This document shows, piece after piece, positions 16,179 through 24,563 of a stretch of 47,254 bases of DNA. Under the pieces are notes generated by a model. That model was not told the DNA's origin. It ran no database searches and saw nothing but the letters and a program-made list of their open reading frames with translations. The stretch's first letter is position 1. Every line of letters begins with the position of its first letter. This stretch comes from an uncultured Bacteroidota bacterium (lineage in GTDB: Bacteria > Bacteroidota > Bacteroidia > Flavobacteriales > Flavobacteriaceae), in NCBI GenBank assembly GCA_902587325.1, contig CACIKV010000011.1:1-47254 (forward strand), written 5' to 3'. The translations under genes and the position numbers were made by a program.

Positions 16179-16943
16179 TTAATTTAATTCAGTTGATAAA
16201 TCTGGTCGAAATTGCATTTTTACAGAATTTGATCCCCACATCTCAATTGCATCATATTGAGTACCCCAATCTGCAGAATAAGCATCTTCACCAAATTTTG
16301 TTATGTAGGCATCTCTCCAACTTGTCCCATCTGGAAGATTGGAAGAGGTTAAACTGTTATCGTGATTATCAAAACCAGAGACAATCATATAGGTTTGATT
16401 ATTACCCCCGCTAACTAACCTAAAGACAGCACGATTTCCTGAAAATTCGTTGTCAGCAAAAAGCTGTTTTAATTTTCTGTGAGGAGTCATAAAATCTTGA
16501 TTTTTTCCTCTTTTAACTACATATATCTGTTGAGTATAATACTTAAGAGGTGATCTTGGCTCATCCCAACCATAACTAGCCGATTTTAAGATTTGCCATA
16601 TTCTTTGACCGCTTTTATTTGCAATGTATGGGTCTACGTTTTCATTCCAATATTTCAGCTCATCGCTAGTGTCTTGATCAAAGTATGAAACATCTTTTCT
16701 CACCATCCATCTTTGATAAGCACCTTGAGATGAACCTGTCATAATTTGAAAAGCAAATATGGCTGTTTCTTCACTAGTATTATACTTTTTAGTTTTATTA
16801 GCAACAGCTTTTTCAAATTTCTCAACCATCCCTTTTTGTGGTTGGTAAGTAAAACTTATCCAATATTCAGCATTTGGATTTCTTTGAGAATTTAGCGAAA
16901 TACTAAAAAATACAGCAAATAATAATATTATAATTTTTTTCAT
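16179..16943 (-). CDS. secreted protein of the local paralogous family (copy D)
   Basis: 254 residues, signal peptide about 1-19 (SLNSQ). Two halves: EYWISFTYQPQKGMVEKFEKAV with FAFQIMTGSS, and YYTQQIYVVKRGKNQDFMTPHRKL with RAVFRLVSGG and YMIVSGFD. Each reads as strand-helix-strand-strand-helix. The middle gene of the three-gene run; spacing of 11 bp from copy C and 5 bp to copy E indicates one transcript. No catalytic motif seen. Confidence 0.75.
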   Translation of the reverse strand: MKKIIILLFAVFFSISLNSQRNPNAEYWISFTYQPQKGMVEKFEKAVANKTKKYNTSEETAIFAFQIMTGSSQGAYQRWMVRKDVSYFDQDTSDELKYWNENVDPYIANKSGQRIWQILKSASYGWDEPRSPLKYYTQQIYVVKRGKNQDFMTPHRKLKQLFADNEFSGNRAVFRLVSGGNNQTYMIVSGFDNHDNSLTSSNLPDGTSWRDAYITKFGEDAYSADWGTQYDAIEMWGSNSVKMQFRPDLSTELN

Positions 16944-16954
16944 AGTTTAAAATT

Positions 16955-17752
16955 TTATTCGTCCCAAGTTGAATCTAAATTTCTGTAAATTGAACTTGAA
17001 ACTGCAGAGTTAAACTCAGTTAAATCATTTTCATTAACATATTTTTGAAAGTTTTGCCAATTAACATTTGCAGCTATTCCACCACTTTCTTTGTAGGATC
17101 TTCTGTGTAAGATTTGTTCAAGAGAATCAAAACCGTCGAACGATATACCATTATATTTGGTTGATTCTTGATCTTCATACGATGCTGATGTGACTAAAGT
17201 TGCAACTGCCCAACTAGAACCTTTAATTTCATCTAATTGTGGTTTTACAACCAATTCACCCCAGGCCCTGTTATTTTCAATGAATTTTTGTTTGTCAGGA
17301 AATGCAAATTTAAATTTATTAAATACAAAAAAGTTAGATCTACTTTTTCCCATAACAAATCCGTTTAATTGCCATAATTCATTGCTGCCTAATGATTTCC
17401 AAGTCCATTTACTTGAATCAGGCATTTCAAGGCCAAGTTCTTCAGCTATTTCAGTTGAGAAAACATTTCCGCTATTAGCATATTGTTCTGGGCTGTTGTA
17501 ATGGTGAAAGAATACAAAAATATTACCGTTGGAAAAAGATCTAAACATTGCCCATCCGGCCCACTTACCGTCCTTAACACCTTGCTTAGCTAGCGGTTTG
17601 TAAAAGTTTCTATTTGCTTGAATAAAAGCCCCAAGGTTTCCTTCAACTTCTAAAACATGCATTCTAATCAGGTATGGTGAAGGAGTGTCATCCTGTGCAT
17701 TTAGGTTTAAAAAAGGTATTGCAAAAAGCAATAAATAAATAATTTTTTTCAT
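16955..17752 (-). CDS. secreted protein of the local paralogous family (copy C)
   Basis: 265 residues, signal peptide about 1-19 (LNLNAQ). It is closest to copy A at 673-1443: both have VEG-LGAF or VEGDLNAF at the first helix, an aspartate/glycine turn, then W-A-F with K/R. The second half starts FFVFNKFKFAFPDKQKF. It is the first gene of the minus-strand run; the 175 bp upstream are AT-rich and hold its promoter and that of the divergent 115-residue gene, though no TAnnTTTG match was found. Confidence 0.75.
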   Translation of the reverse strand: MKKIIYLLLFAIPFLNLNAQDDTPSPYLIRMHVLEVEGNLGAFIQANRNFYKPLAKQGVKDGKWAGWAMFRSFSNGNIFVFFHHYNSPEQYANSGNVFSTEIAEELGLEMPDSSKWTWKSLGSNELWQLNGFVMGKSRSNFFVFNKFKFAFPDKQKFIENNRAWGELVVKPQLDEIKGSSWAVATLVTSASYEDQESTKYNGISFDGFDSLEQILHRRSYKESGGIAANVNWQNFQKYVNENDLTEFNSAVSSSIYRNLDSTWDE

Positions 17753-17927
17753 AATTGTTGTTTTTTGGATTTTGGAAATTATAAAATTTTAAGTATAATT
17801 TTTTAAAATGATAATTAAGTTAATGTTAAATTATGATCATTATAATTTTAGCTAGTTTTTATTTTAAATAATTTAAAAAAACAGTTAATTAAATAAAATA
17901 ATCTTATAATTGCTATTCATTTAAATA

Positions 17928-18275
17928 ATGACTGAAACATTAACTAAAACAGTGAGTGAGGAGCTAAAAAAATTTTACTTTAAAAATTTTAGAAGAAGAG
18001 GAAAAAGTCTTAAAACTTTAGAGTTAATTAAAGAATGTTATAATGATCAATATAATTTTTTTATTAATGAGCTCAGTGATATTATTGAAAAGTCATTAAT
18101 ATACAATGATGAAAAAAGAATAACGGAGCTCCTTTATAATTTTAAGAAAAATGAAGGTTGTAACAAAAAAATAATGAAGACCGTTGTATATGAACTGTCA
18201 AATAAAAATAAATTATCAGGAATTAATTTAAATCAACATAAATATTTATTTGAGTTTGAAGATGAAAAATATTAA
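17928..18275 (+). CDS. small charged helical protein ahead of ABC exporter genes
   Basis: 115 residues, no signal peptide or membrane helix. It is Lys/Glu/Asn-rich and mostly helical (ELKKFYFKNFRRRGKSLKTL near the start). I do not recognise a family. It starts the three-gene run with the DUF5687 permease (6 bp gap) and the ABC ATPase, so a regulatory or accessory role for that exporter is possible, but this is only from context. Confidence 0.6.
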   Translation: MTETLTKTVSEELKKFYFKNFRRRGKSLKTLELIKECYNDQYNFFINELSDIIEKSLIYNDEKRITELLYNFKKNEGCNKKIMKTVVYELSNKNKLSGINLNQHKYLFEFEDEKY

Positions 18276-18281
18276 ATAAAA

Positions 18282-19760
18282 ATGTTTCAATTAAGCAATT
18301 TACAGTGGAAGTCATTTTTTAGATCAGCATCTTTAGCAGGAAATCTTTTTTCTAAAATAATGATGTTCTTCTGGATTTTTTGGTCTATTCTCATGAGCAT
18401 ATTAATAGGTTTAATTCATGCTTTTGGTGCAAGTCTAACCAATCCTGAAGCCGAAAATATAGCTGATCCTTTTTCATGGTTAAACAAAGAGATAATTTAT
18501 ATAATTGGTTATTTAATAGTCATTAGATATCTATTTCAAAAAATCCCTATTTTAAATATTAGATCTTTACTACTAACACCCTTAAAAAAATCAACGGTTA
18601 TCCGCTATGCAATGCATCAAACGATTTTTTCAATTTTTAATTTGGCATTGATTATTTATTTATTAATGTTCTCAGCATTTGTAAATTTAGAAACGGATTC
18701 AGGTAATTTATTTCTATGGAATGTATCTATAATTCTAATCATATATATTACAAATTTTTTAAATATTTTACTTAATAAAAAAGACAAGCTAGTTTTTGTT
18801 TTGTTTGTTTTATTGACAGTATTAAAAATTTTAGAGTACAATATGATTGTAGATCTTTCAATTTATTCAGAAATGATATTTTATTCTTTTTATGAAACTC
18901 CAATCTTAGTTTTTGTTCCGCTTTTACTACTTGTGTATACATATTATTATGTTATGATGTTTTTTAGAAATAATCTTTCGATAGATACAGGCTTAAGTAT
19001 GAAAGTAAAAGAAGCTAAAATGAATAATTTTGATTGGCTGAACCGATTTGGCAGTGCTGCAATTTTTATTAAAAATGATCTAAGATTAATAACAAGAGCA
19101 AAAAGGGCGAGATCTACAACCATTATGGGGACCTTATTTGTTTTTTATGGGTTTATTTTTATGCTTTTTGGTGATGTTTATGGCGAAACAGGTGAGTTTT
19201 TTGGATTGTTTTTTTCAACTGCCGGATTTATGTTCACTTTTTGTGGTATGGTACCAAGTTGGGATAGCAAGCATTATCCCTTAATGATGTGTCAAAATAT
19301 AACTTATTTGGATTATCTGAAATCTAAATGGTATTTAGGAATCATCGGAACTCTTTTTACAACTACATTGGCTTTAATTATTTACTCTTACTTTGGATTG
19401 TATTATGTAATTGTATTGATTTGTTGTTCTTTGTACAATTTAGGTATAAACTCTTACATGACACTTTGGTCAGGTGCTTTTAACCGAACTGCTATTGATT
19501 TGGAATCAAATAAAAATGCATTTGGAGATAAAAAATCTTTTAACTCTAAAACATTACTACTTGCATTTCCTCAGCTGGTTTTTCCAATGCTAATATTTTA
19601 TTTTGTCTCAGTCGGATATGATAGATACATAGCAGCTTATTGCGTAGGAGTTATTGGAATCTTTGGAATATTTCTTAGAAATATTTTTTTCAAAATAATT
19701 TTAAAGACATACAAATCTCAAAAATATTCGGCACTTTCAGCTTATAAACAAACTAATTAA
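18282..19760 (+). CDS. DUF5687 family ABC-2-like permease
   Basis: 492 residues with about 10-12 hydrophobic helices, starting at about residue 22 and arranged as two halves around a soluble segment (about 235-275, including NNFDWLNRFG and LRLITRAKRARST). DUF5687 proteins are Bacteroidetes membrane proteins found beside ABC ATPases, and the next gene, 2 bp on, is one. The pair should form an exporter. Substrate unknown; no peptide or antibiotic precursor gene is obvious. Confidence 0.82.
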   Translation: MFQLSNLQWKSFFRSASLAGNLFSKIMMFFWIFWSILMSILIGLIHAFGASLTNPEAENIADPFSWLNKEIIYIIGYLIVIRYLFQKIPILNIRSLLLTPLKKSTVIRYAMHQTIFSIFNLALIIYLLMFSAFVNLETDSGNLFLWNVSIILIIYITNFLNILLNKKDKLVFVLFVLLTVLKILEYNMIVDLSIYSEMIFYSFYETPILVFVPLLLLVYTYYYVMMFFRNNLSIDTGLSMKVKEAKMNNFDWLNRFGSAAIFIKNDLRLITRAKRARSTTIMGTLFVFYGFIFMLFGDVYGETGEFFGLFFSTAGFMFTFCGMVPSWDSKHYPLMMCQNITYLDYLKSKWYLGIIGTLFTTTLALIIYSYFGLYYVIVLICCSLYNLGINSYMTLWSGAFNRTAIDLESNKNAFGDKKSFNSKTLLLAFPQLVFPMLIFYFVSVGYDRYIAAYCVGVIGIFGIFLRNIFFKIILKTYKSQKYSALSAYKQTN

Positions 19761-19762
19761 TT

Positions 19763-20461
19763 ATGATAACATTTAAAAATTTAAAAAAATCTTATGCAAA
19801 AAATGTTGTGTTAGATATTGATCTGTTAGAGATTCCTAAAGGCCAAGCATTTGGTTTGGTTGGAAATAATGGAGCTGGAAAAACTACTATGTTTAGTTGT
19901 TTATTAGATTTAATAAAGCCAACTAAAGGAATTGTTACTAACAATGAAATTAATGTAAGAGAAAGTGAAGACTGGAAAACTTTTTCATCTGCATATTTAG
20001 ATGAATCTTTTTTAATTGGATATTTAATGCCGGAAGAATATTTCTATTTTATTGGTGAATTAAGAAATGTTAAAGAAAAAGAAGTAAATGAATTTTTAAA
20101 ACAGTTTGAAGATCTTTTTAATGGAGAAATCTTAGGTGGAAAAAAATACATAAGAGACCTTTCCAAAGGTAATCAGAAAAAAGTAGGAATTGTTGCTGCA
20201 TTAATAGGATCACCATCTGTTATTATATTAGACGAACCTTTCGCTAATTTAGATCCTACCACTCAAATTAGGCTTAAAAAAATTATAAAAAAACTATCCA
20301 CTTATAACCGTGTTACAGTATTGATTTCAAGTCATGATTTGCAAGATGTCACTGAAGTTTCAGAAAGAATTGTTTTGCTTGAAAAAGGAAAAATAATAAA
20401 AGATATAAAGACTAGTAAAAAGACACTCAAAGAATTAGAGTCTTATTTTACAAAGGAATAA
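19763..20461 (+). CDS. ABC transporter ATP-binding protein
   Basis: 232 residues. Walker A GNNGAGKTT (K40), signature LSKGNQKK, Walker B VIILDEPFANLDP, and H-loop SSHDLQDVTE are all intact, so it should hydrolyse ATP. It is of the short ABC-2 exporter type, lacking a long C-terminal extension. With the DUF5687 permease immediately upstream it makes a complete ABC exporter. Confidence 0.93.
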   Translation: MITFKNLKKSYAKNVVLDIDLLEIPKGQAFGLVGNNGAGKTTMFSCLLDLIKPTKGIVTNNEINVRESEDWKTFSSAYLDESFLIGYLMPEEYFYFIGELRNVKEKEVNEFLKQFEDLFNGEILGGKKYIRDLSKGNQKKVGIVAALIGSPSVIILDEPFANLDPTTQIRLKKIIKKLSTYNRVTVLISSHDLQDVTEVSERIVLLEKGKIIKDIKTSKKTLKELESYFTKE

Positions 20462-20528
20462 TATTTATTTTTTATAACAATCTTTAATTCAAAAAAATAG
20501 CACTAATAAATAATAACCATCTTAGCTC

Positions 20529-20553
20529 CCCAAATTTTGGTAAGATTTTTGGG
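20529..20553. promoter_or_regulatory. inverted repeat upstream of the YceI gene
   Basis: CCCAAA (20529-20534) and TTTGGG (20548-20553) are separated by 13 bases. A TATATTTA, one mismatch from TAnnTTTG, follows at 20554-20561, 16 bp before the YceI ATG. The repeat overlaps the likely promoter and may be an operator; it could instead end the ABC transcript. Confidence 0.3.
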
Positions 20554-20576
20554 TATATTTAAAAAAAACAAATAAC

Positions 20577-21158
20577 ATGAAAAATTTTTTATTATTAATT
20601 ATATTGATGACTTGTCTGAATTTAAGTTCTCAAGTTCAGATGGATTTAAGTAAAAGTAGTATCAAATGGATAGGAAAAGAAATTACGACAAAAGAACATT
20701 TTGGAGCCTTGAAGTTTTCTAAAGCTCAACTTGAGTTTAACGGTGATGCATTGACCGGTGGCGAATTTACAGTTGATATGACCACACTTGATGTTCAGGA
20801 TTTATCTGGTGGAGGTAAACAAAGACTAGAAGGTCATTTAAGATCTGATGATTTTTTCTCAGTGAATAAATACCAAACTTCGTATCTTAAAATAAATGAA
20901 GTTCTACCGCCAGAGCTTTCTAGGATAGAAGCCGATAATAACAGTTTTGAAGTTAGTGGTGAACTGACTATAAAAGGCATAACTCATCCCATAGTATTTA
21001 CACTAAAACCTGTAAGTGATCAAAGTTATATTGCCGATCTAACTTTCGATAGATCAGATTATAATGTTAGATTTAGATCTGGCTCTTTTTTTGAAAATTT
21101 GGGAGACAAGCTTATTCTAGACGATATTAAACTTGAAGTAACATTAGTTAAGAAGTAA
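20577..21158 (+). CDS. YceI family periplasmic lipid-binding protein
   Basis: 193 residues with a signal peptide (about 1-18, LNLSSQ). The lipocalin-like YceI barrel is shown by SSIKWIGKEITTKEHFGALKFS, in parts, GGEFTVDMTTLDV, GHLRSDDFFSV, GELTIKGITHPIVF and TFDRSDYNVRFRSGSFF. YceI proteins bind isoprenoids such as polyprenyl quinones in the periplasm. It heads a run of five close genes with redox or stress themes. Confidence 0.9.
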   Translation: MKNFLLLIILMTCLNLSSQVQMDLSKSSIKWIGKEITTKEHFGALKFSKAQLEFNGDALTGGEFTVDMTTLDVQDLSGGGKQRLEGHLRSDDFFSVNKYQTSYLKINEVLPPELSRIEADNNSFEVSGELTIKGITHPIVFTLKPVSDQSYIADLTFDRSDYNVRFRSGSFFENLGDKLILDDIKLEVTLVKK

Positions 21159-21245
21159 ATGAAATTTAAAGATAAACCAATATGTATTTGTGGTAATACA
21201 TCCAATCCAAATGGATTTTGTGATGGATCGCATAATAACAGATAG
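21159..21245 (+). CDS. minimal CDGSH iron-sulfur domain protein (28 residues)
   Basis: ATG follows the YceI stop directly (21159), and TAG 21243-21245 touches the ATG of the next gene at 21246. The product has CICGNTSNPNGFCDGSH: Cys-x-Cys, a third Cys ten residues on, and the His of CDGSH. That is the full ligand set (3 Cys, 1 His) for a redox-active [2Fe-2S] cluster of the mitoNEET class. At 28 residues it is about as short as such a domain can be. The exact head-to-tail packing argues it is translated. Role probably electron transfer or cluster handling. Confidence 0.85.
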   Translation: MKFKDKPICICGNTSNPNGFCDGSHNNR

Positions 21246-21788
21246 ATGAAAAATATTGTCGCTTTTGGTGCTAGTTCATCTAAAACTTCAATTAATAAAG
21301 AGCTAGCCTCATATGCTGCATCTTTAGTTCCTAAGTCTCGCGCTAATATAATTGACTTAATTGATTATGAAATGCCGATATACAGCATTGATAGAGATAA
21401 AGAAAGTGGTATTCCAAAACTAGCATATAAATTTAAAGAAGAATTAAAAAATTCAGATGGAATCATAATTTCATTTGCAGAGCACAATGGTGTATACACT
21501 GCCGCTTTTAAAAATATTTTTGATTGGATATCGAGAGTTGAAAAAGTTGTTTGGTATAATAAGCCTATGTTTTTATTAGCAACTTCTGATGGAAGCAGAG
21601 GAGCAAAATTAGTTTTGGAAATTGCTCATACAAGAATTTCAAGAGGAAACCCATATGAAATTCCGACCTTCTCTTTACCAAACTTTTATGAAAATTTCAA
21701 TAAGGATAAGGGTATTTTAGATGAAAATCTAAAAATTAAATTTATGCAAGGTTTAGAAAAATTTATTTTAAATGTATATGGCAGTTAA
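21246..21788 (+). CDS. NAD(P)H-dependent FMN reductase
   Basis: 180 residues of flavodoxin-like fold. FMN phosphate loop GASSSKTSIN (about 6-15), then DGIIISFAEHNGVYTAAFKNIFDW-type segment typical of the NADPH_dep_FMN_red family (ChrR/azoreductase-like). It reduces FMN, quinones or other soluble acceptors with NAD(P)H. Starts right after the CDGSH stop, and overlaps the pirin gene by 11 bp, so it is in the middle of a coupled operon. Confidence 0.85.
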   Translation: MKNIVAFGASSSKTSINKELASYAASLVPKSRANIIDLIDYEMPIYSIDRDKESGIPKLAYKFKEELKNSDGIIISFAEHNGVYTAAFKNIFDWISRVEKVVWYNKPMFLLATSDGSRGAKLVLEIAHTRISRGNPYEIPTFSLPNFYENFNKDKGILDENLKIKFMQGLEKFILNVYGS

Positions 21789-22521
21789 TATTTATACAAA
21801 ACAAGATCAGGCAAGTGGAAATTTTAATTATGGAGAAATTCTAGAAAAAAAACCTATTGGTTTTCCACAAGATGGAGGAAAGCTTAAACCTTACTCAAAT
21901 TTATTTTATTGGGCGCATGCTTGGACTCCAAAAGATAAAAGTACAATTGGGTTACACCCTCATCAAGGTTTTGAGATTTGTAGTTTTATTTTAAAAGGAA
22001 ATATTAATCATTTTGATACCAAACAAAATAAGTGGATCCCTCTTTCAAAGGGTGATGTTCAAATTATAAGGTCTGGAAATGGGATTTCTCATGCTGAAGA
22101 AATAAATGATGAGTCCGAGATTTTTCAAATATGGTTTGATCCTGATTTATCTCAATCATTAAAAAAAGAGGCTAGTTATGATGACTTTAGATCATCTGAC
22201 TTTAAGATTTTTAGAAAAAAAAATTTTACAAAAAAAATTATTAAAGGCGATGGATCACCTCTACAAATGGACAGCGAGGGTGTTTTGATAAATGAATATG
22301 TATTTTCATCTGGGATACATAGTTTAAAAATTAAAAAGGGTTTTATTCATTCAATTTTTATTCTTGAAGGTAATCTTGAAAACAATAAAAAAAACCTGTC
22401 TAAAGGAACTTTTTTGTGTATTGAAGGTGAACCTGTTTTTGATTTTAGAACTAAAAAGGATTTAAAAATATTTGAAATAATCTCTCCATTGAAACCAAAA
22501 TATAAAACTTATGCAAGCTAA
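21778..22521 (+). CDS. pirin family protein
   Basis: 247 residues from ATG 21778; another ATG two codons earlier exists. Bicupin with the pirin motif in the first cupin: LHPHQGFEICSFIL, NHFDTKQN, LSKGDVQIIRSGNGISHAEE. The metal ligands are two His in HPHQGFE, the His and the Glu in HAE. Pirins bind iron; some act as quercetinases or redox sensors. It overlaps the FMN reductase by 11 bp. Confidence 0.88.
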   Translation: MAVNIYTKQDQASGNFNYGEILEKKPIGFPQDGGKLKPYSNLFYWAHAWTPKDKSTIGLHPHQGFEICSFILKGNINHFDTKQNKWIPLSKGDVQIIRSGNGISHAEEINDESEIFQIWFDPDLSQSLKKEASYDDFRSSDFKIFRKKNFTKKIIKGDGSPLQMDSEGVLINEYVFSSGIHSLKIKKGFIHSIFILEGNLENNKKNLSKGTFLCIEGEPVFDFRTKKDLKIFEIISPLKPKYKTYAS

Positions 22522-22555
22522 TTTAACCTTTCAAAAAATAATTAATTTAAAAATC

Positions 22556-23125
22556 ATGAATAGTGTATTACTTTCTCTTATCTATTTTTCATTAATATCA
22601 TGTAGTAGTAAAAATGACTCCATTTCAGTTGAAACTGATTTGCAGGTAGAGCCAATTGAACTTCCTGCTTTGAGAAAAAATAATTCTTTTACAACACCAT
22701 ATAGAGTTTTAAAAACAACAATAAAAGATGAATCAGCTTTTGATGTAAAGTATGGAAATACTGATTTGAGTATTGGATATGTTTTAAGGTATTACTTTTA
22801 CACAGCAATAGATCTAGAAAGTGAAGAAAATGTTTTAATAAGTATGGATCAATCATCATTTGATATGCCAGAAAATACAGATGGTATTAATTTAGTCAGA
22901 AATGTAATTTCTGTCATTAGCGGAATGTCATTTGGCTCTGTTGAGTATAGAGAATTTGTAAATAAGTACTTTGAAGGATGTATCGATTTATCTAAAATAA
23001 ATGGAAGTTGTGTAACACCTTCAGTTTATGAGCCTGTTTGTGCTTGTAATGGTTTTACTTACAGCAATCGTTATGAAGCAGAATGTGATGGAGTTGTGGT
23101 TTTTAAAGAGGGACCTTGTGATTAA
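22556..23125 (+). CDS. lipoprotein with C-terminal Kazal-type domain
   Basis: 189 residues from ATG 22556, chosen because it begins the signal MNSVLLSLIYFSLISC (lipobox LISC, Cys16); an upstream ATG at 22511 lies within the pirin gene. The middle part is unrecognised. From about residue 142 there is a Kazal-like domain: CIDLSKINGSC, EPVCACNGFTYSNRYEAEC, GPC, with six Cys in the usual order. Kazal domains inhibit serine proteases; a surface inhibitor against foreign proteases is possible. It ends in a 4-bp TTAA overlap with the convergent gene. Confidence 0.78.
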   Translation: MNSVLLSLIYFSLISCSSKNDSISVETDLQVEPIELPALRKNNSFTTPYRVLKTTIKDESAFDVKYGNTDLSIGYVLRYYFYTAIDLESEENVLISMDQSSFDMPENTDGINLVRNVISVISGMSFGSVEYREFVNKYFEGCIDLSKINGSCVTPSVYEPVCACNGFTYSNRYEAECDGVVVFKEGPCD

Positions 23126-23994
23126 ATCTTTATGGATTGTTTTTCCATCTGATTATAAATAGCCAAAATAATTATACCAAAAATAATACCGCTCACTAGC
23201 AGAATTATACTTACAAGTCCAGTTGCACTAAAGGAAAGTCGTAATAAGATTGTTGATATTATAAACCCAGTATTTCTAATTAGTTGAGAATATCTTTCTG
23301 TATACTGAAAGGATATAAGCAAAATAAAGACATCAACCAAAATTAAAATTGTAAAGAAATCTACAAAGAATAGATAATTTAAATTATCGTCAAAAGGTTC
23401 ATTAGAAAAAACACCATTAAACCAATCAAAGAAACTAATTAAACATACAGTAGTTAGGACTGGTACCAAAATCAAACTTATTAGTCTTTTATAATTTATA
23501 AATCTTTCTAAATTTTTATTAACAGATAAGTTTGGCAAGTTTTCTTTTAATTTTCTAAAAATGAAAATCAGAAAAAATACTATTAAAATCCCAGATAAAT
23601 CATATATAAGCTGGATGTTATTCTCATTTAGAAACCAGTTGTCATTCAAATTAACATCTGGTATGTCTTTAAATATTTTTCTTATTAGAATTAATGAAAT
23701 GATTTCATATTGTTTACCAACCGATGTTGTGAATGATCTTGGTAAATAGTAGATAAGCAGAAAAGCTTCATAAACTAAAATAAATGAAAATGGAGTATAT
23801 ATTGCTGAGATTGGATTTTGTAATAAATTATCTTCTCCAATTGAAAGATTTAATAAACCATTATTATTCAACAGTATTAGCCCAAGGTGAATTATAAAAC
23901 CAATTGTTGCAAAAAAAAGTATAAACTTTTCAAATTTTTTAAGATTATTTTCTGAAAAAACTTTTAAAAAAAGTTTTTCGATTCCACTATTCAT
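23122..23994 (-). CDS. multi-pass membrane protein, unrecognised
   Basis: 290 residues with about seven to eight hydrophobic helices (for example about 24-43, 68-87, 133-150, 175-192, 205-228, 240-262, 264-283). Motif-like pieces are AIYTPFSFILVYEAFLLIYYLPRSF, in parts, and KQYEIISLILIRKIFKDIP. I cannot name the family. Similar unnamed proteins may occur in other Bacteroidetes. It stands alone; the 94 bp upstream are AT-rich. Confidence 0.65.
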   Translation of the reverse strand: MNSGIEKLFLKVFSENNLKKFEKFILFFATIGFIIHLGLILLNNNGLLNLSIGEDNLLQNPISAIYTPFSFILVYEAFLLIYYLPRSFTTSVGKQYEIISLILIRKIFKDIPDVNLNDNWFLNENNIQLIYDLSGILIVFFLIFIFRKLKENLPNLSVNKNLERFINYKRLISLILVPVLTTVCLISFFDWFNGVFSNEPFDDNLNYLFFVDFFTILILVDVFILLISFQYTERYSQLIRNTGFIISTILLRLSFSATGLVSIILLVSGIIFGIIILAIYNQMEKQSIKI

Positions 23995-24088
23995 GTCGCT
24001 AATGTATGATTTTAATTTTTTTTTATATAATTTCGATGTAACAACAATAACTAATTAACTTTTTATCAATTAATTTCAAGACTTAATT

Positions 24089-24262
24089 ATGTTTAAAAAT
24101 TTTAAGAAATCCACAGTTTTATTAATATCTGCAGCTTTTATTTCATTTTTATTGTCTGTTACATTATGGTTTTCTGGATTTAAAGATGAGGGAATGTATG
24201 TCGGTTTGTGGGTGCCATCAATATTAGCGTTAGGCTCTTTTGTAAAACAAAATTATAAGTAA
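24089..24262 (+). CDS. 57-residue two-helix membrane protein
   Basis: ATG 24089 to TAA 24260-24262. Basic start (FKNFKK), a helix at about 8-29, a short FKDEGMYV loop, then VGLWVPSILALGSFV, which resembles a recurring motif in small bacterial membrane proteins. It is the first of three small membrane genes separated by 3 and 13 bp. Function unknown. Confidence 0.65.
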   Translation: MFKNFKKSTVLLISAAFISFLLSVTLWFSGFKDEGMYVGLWVPSILALGSFVKQNYK

Positions 24263-24265
24263 GGC

Positions 24266-24379
24266 ATGGAAATATATCTATTTTTTGTTGGTTTTTTATT
24301 AGCATGCCTAGTTATAGCAAGTATTTTTTTAATTAACTCAGAAGAAAAAGATAAATACAGGGATTTAGATATTACATGA
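24266..24379 (+). CDS. 37-residue one-helix membrane protein, tandem copy 1
   Basis: ATG 24266 to TGA 24377-24379. A helix (IYLFFVGFLLACLVIASIFLI) is followed by NSEEKDKY and a short acidic tail. The first 31 residues differ from copy 2 at only two positions, while twelve of those 31 codons differ silently. That is the mark of a real, conserved protein. Starts 3 bp after the preceding small gene. Function unknown. Confidence 0.75.
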   Translation: MEIYLFFVGFLLACLVIASIFLINSEEKDKYRDLDIT

Positions 24380-24392
24380 AATTAAAAGGCAT

Positions 24393-24563
24393 ATGGAGAT
24401 CTATTTATTTTTTGTAGGATTCTTAGTTACTTGTTTAGTAATAGCAAGTATTTTTCTAATAAATTCAGAAGAAAAAGATAAATACAAAGATTTTGATAAG
24501 ACTAATGAAGTTGATTATGATGGTATGGGTAATTATGGTAGATTTCCAACTAAGAAAAATTAA
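24393..24563 (+). CDS. 56-residue one-helix membrane protein, tandem copy 2
   Basis: ATG 24393 to TAA 24561-24563. It has the same helix and NSEEKDKY block as copy 1, then a longer hydrophilic tail with DYDGMGNYGRFP and a basic end. A mature protein with a short periplasmic N-terminus and cytosolic tail, or the reverse, is expected. The stop shares TTAA with the convergent gene at 24560. Function unknown. Confidence 0.78.
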   Translation: MEIYLFFVGFLVTCLVIASIFLINSEEKDKYKDFDKTNEVDYDGMGNYGRFPTKKN

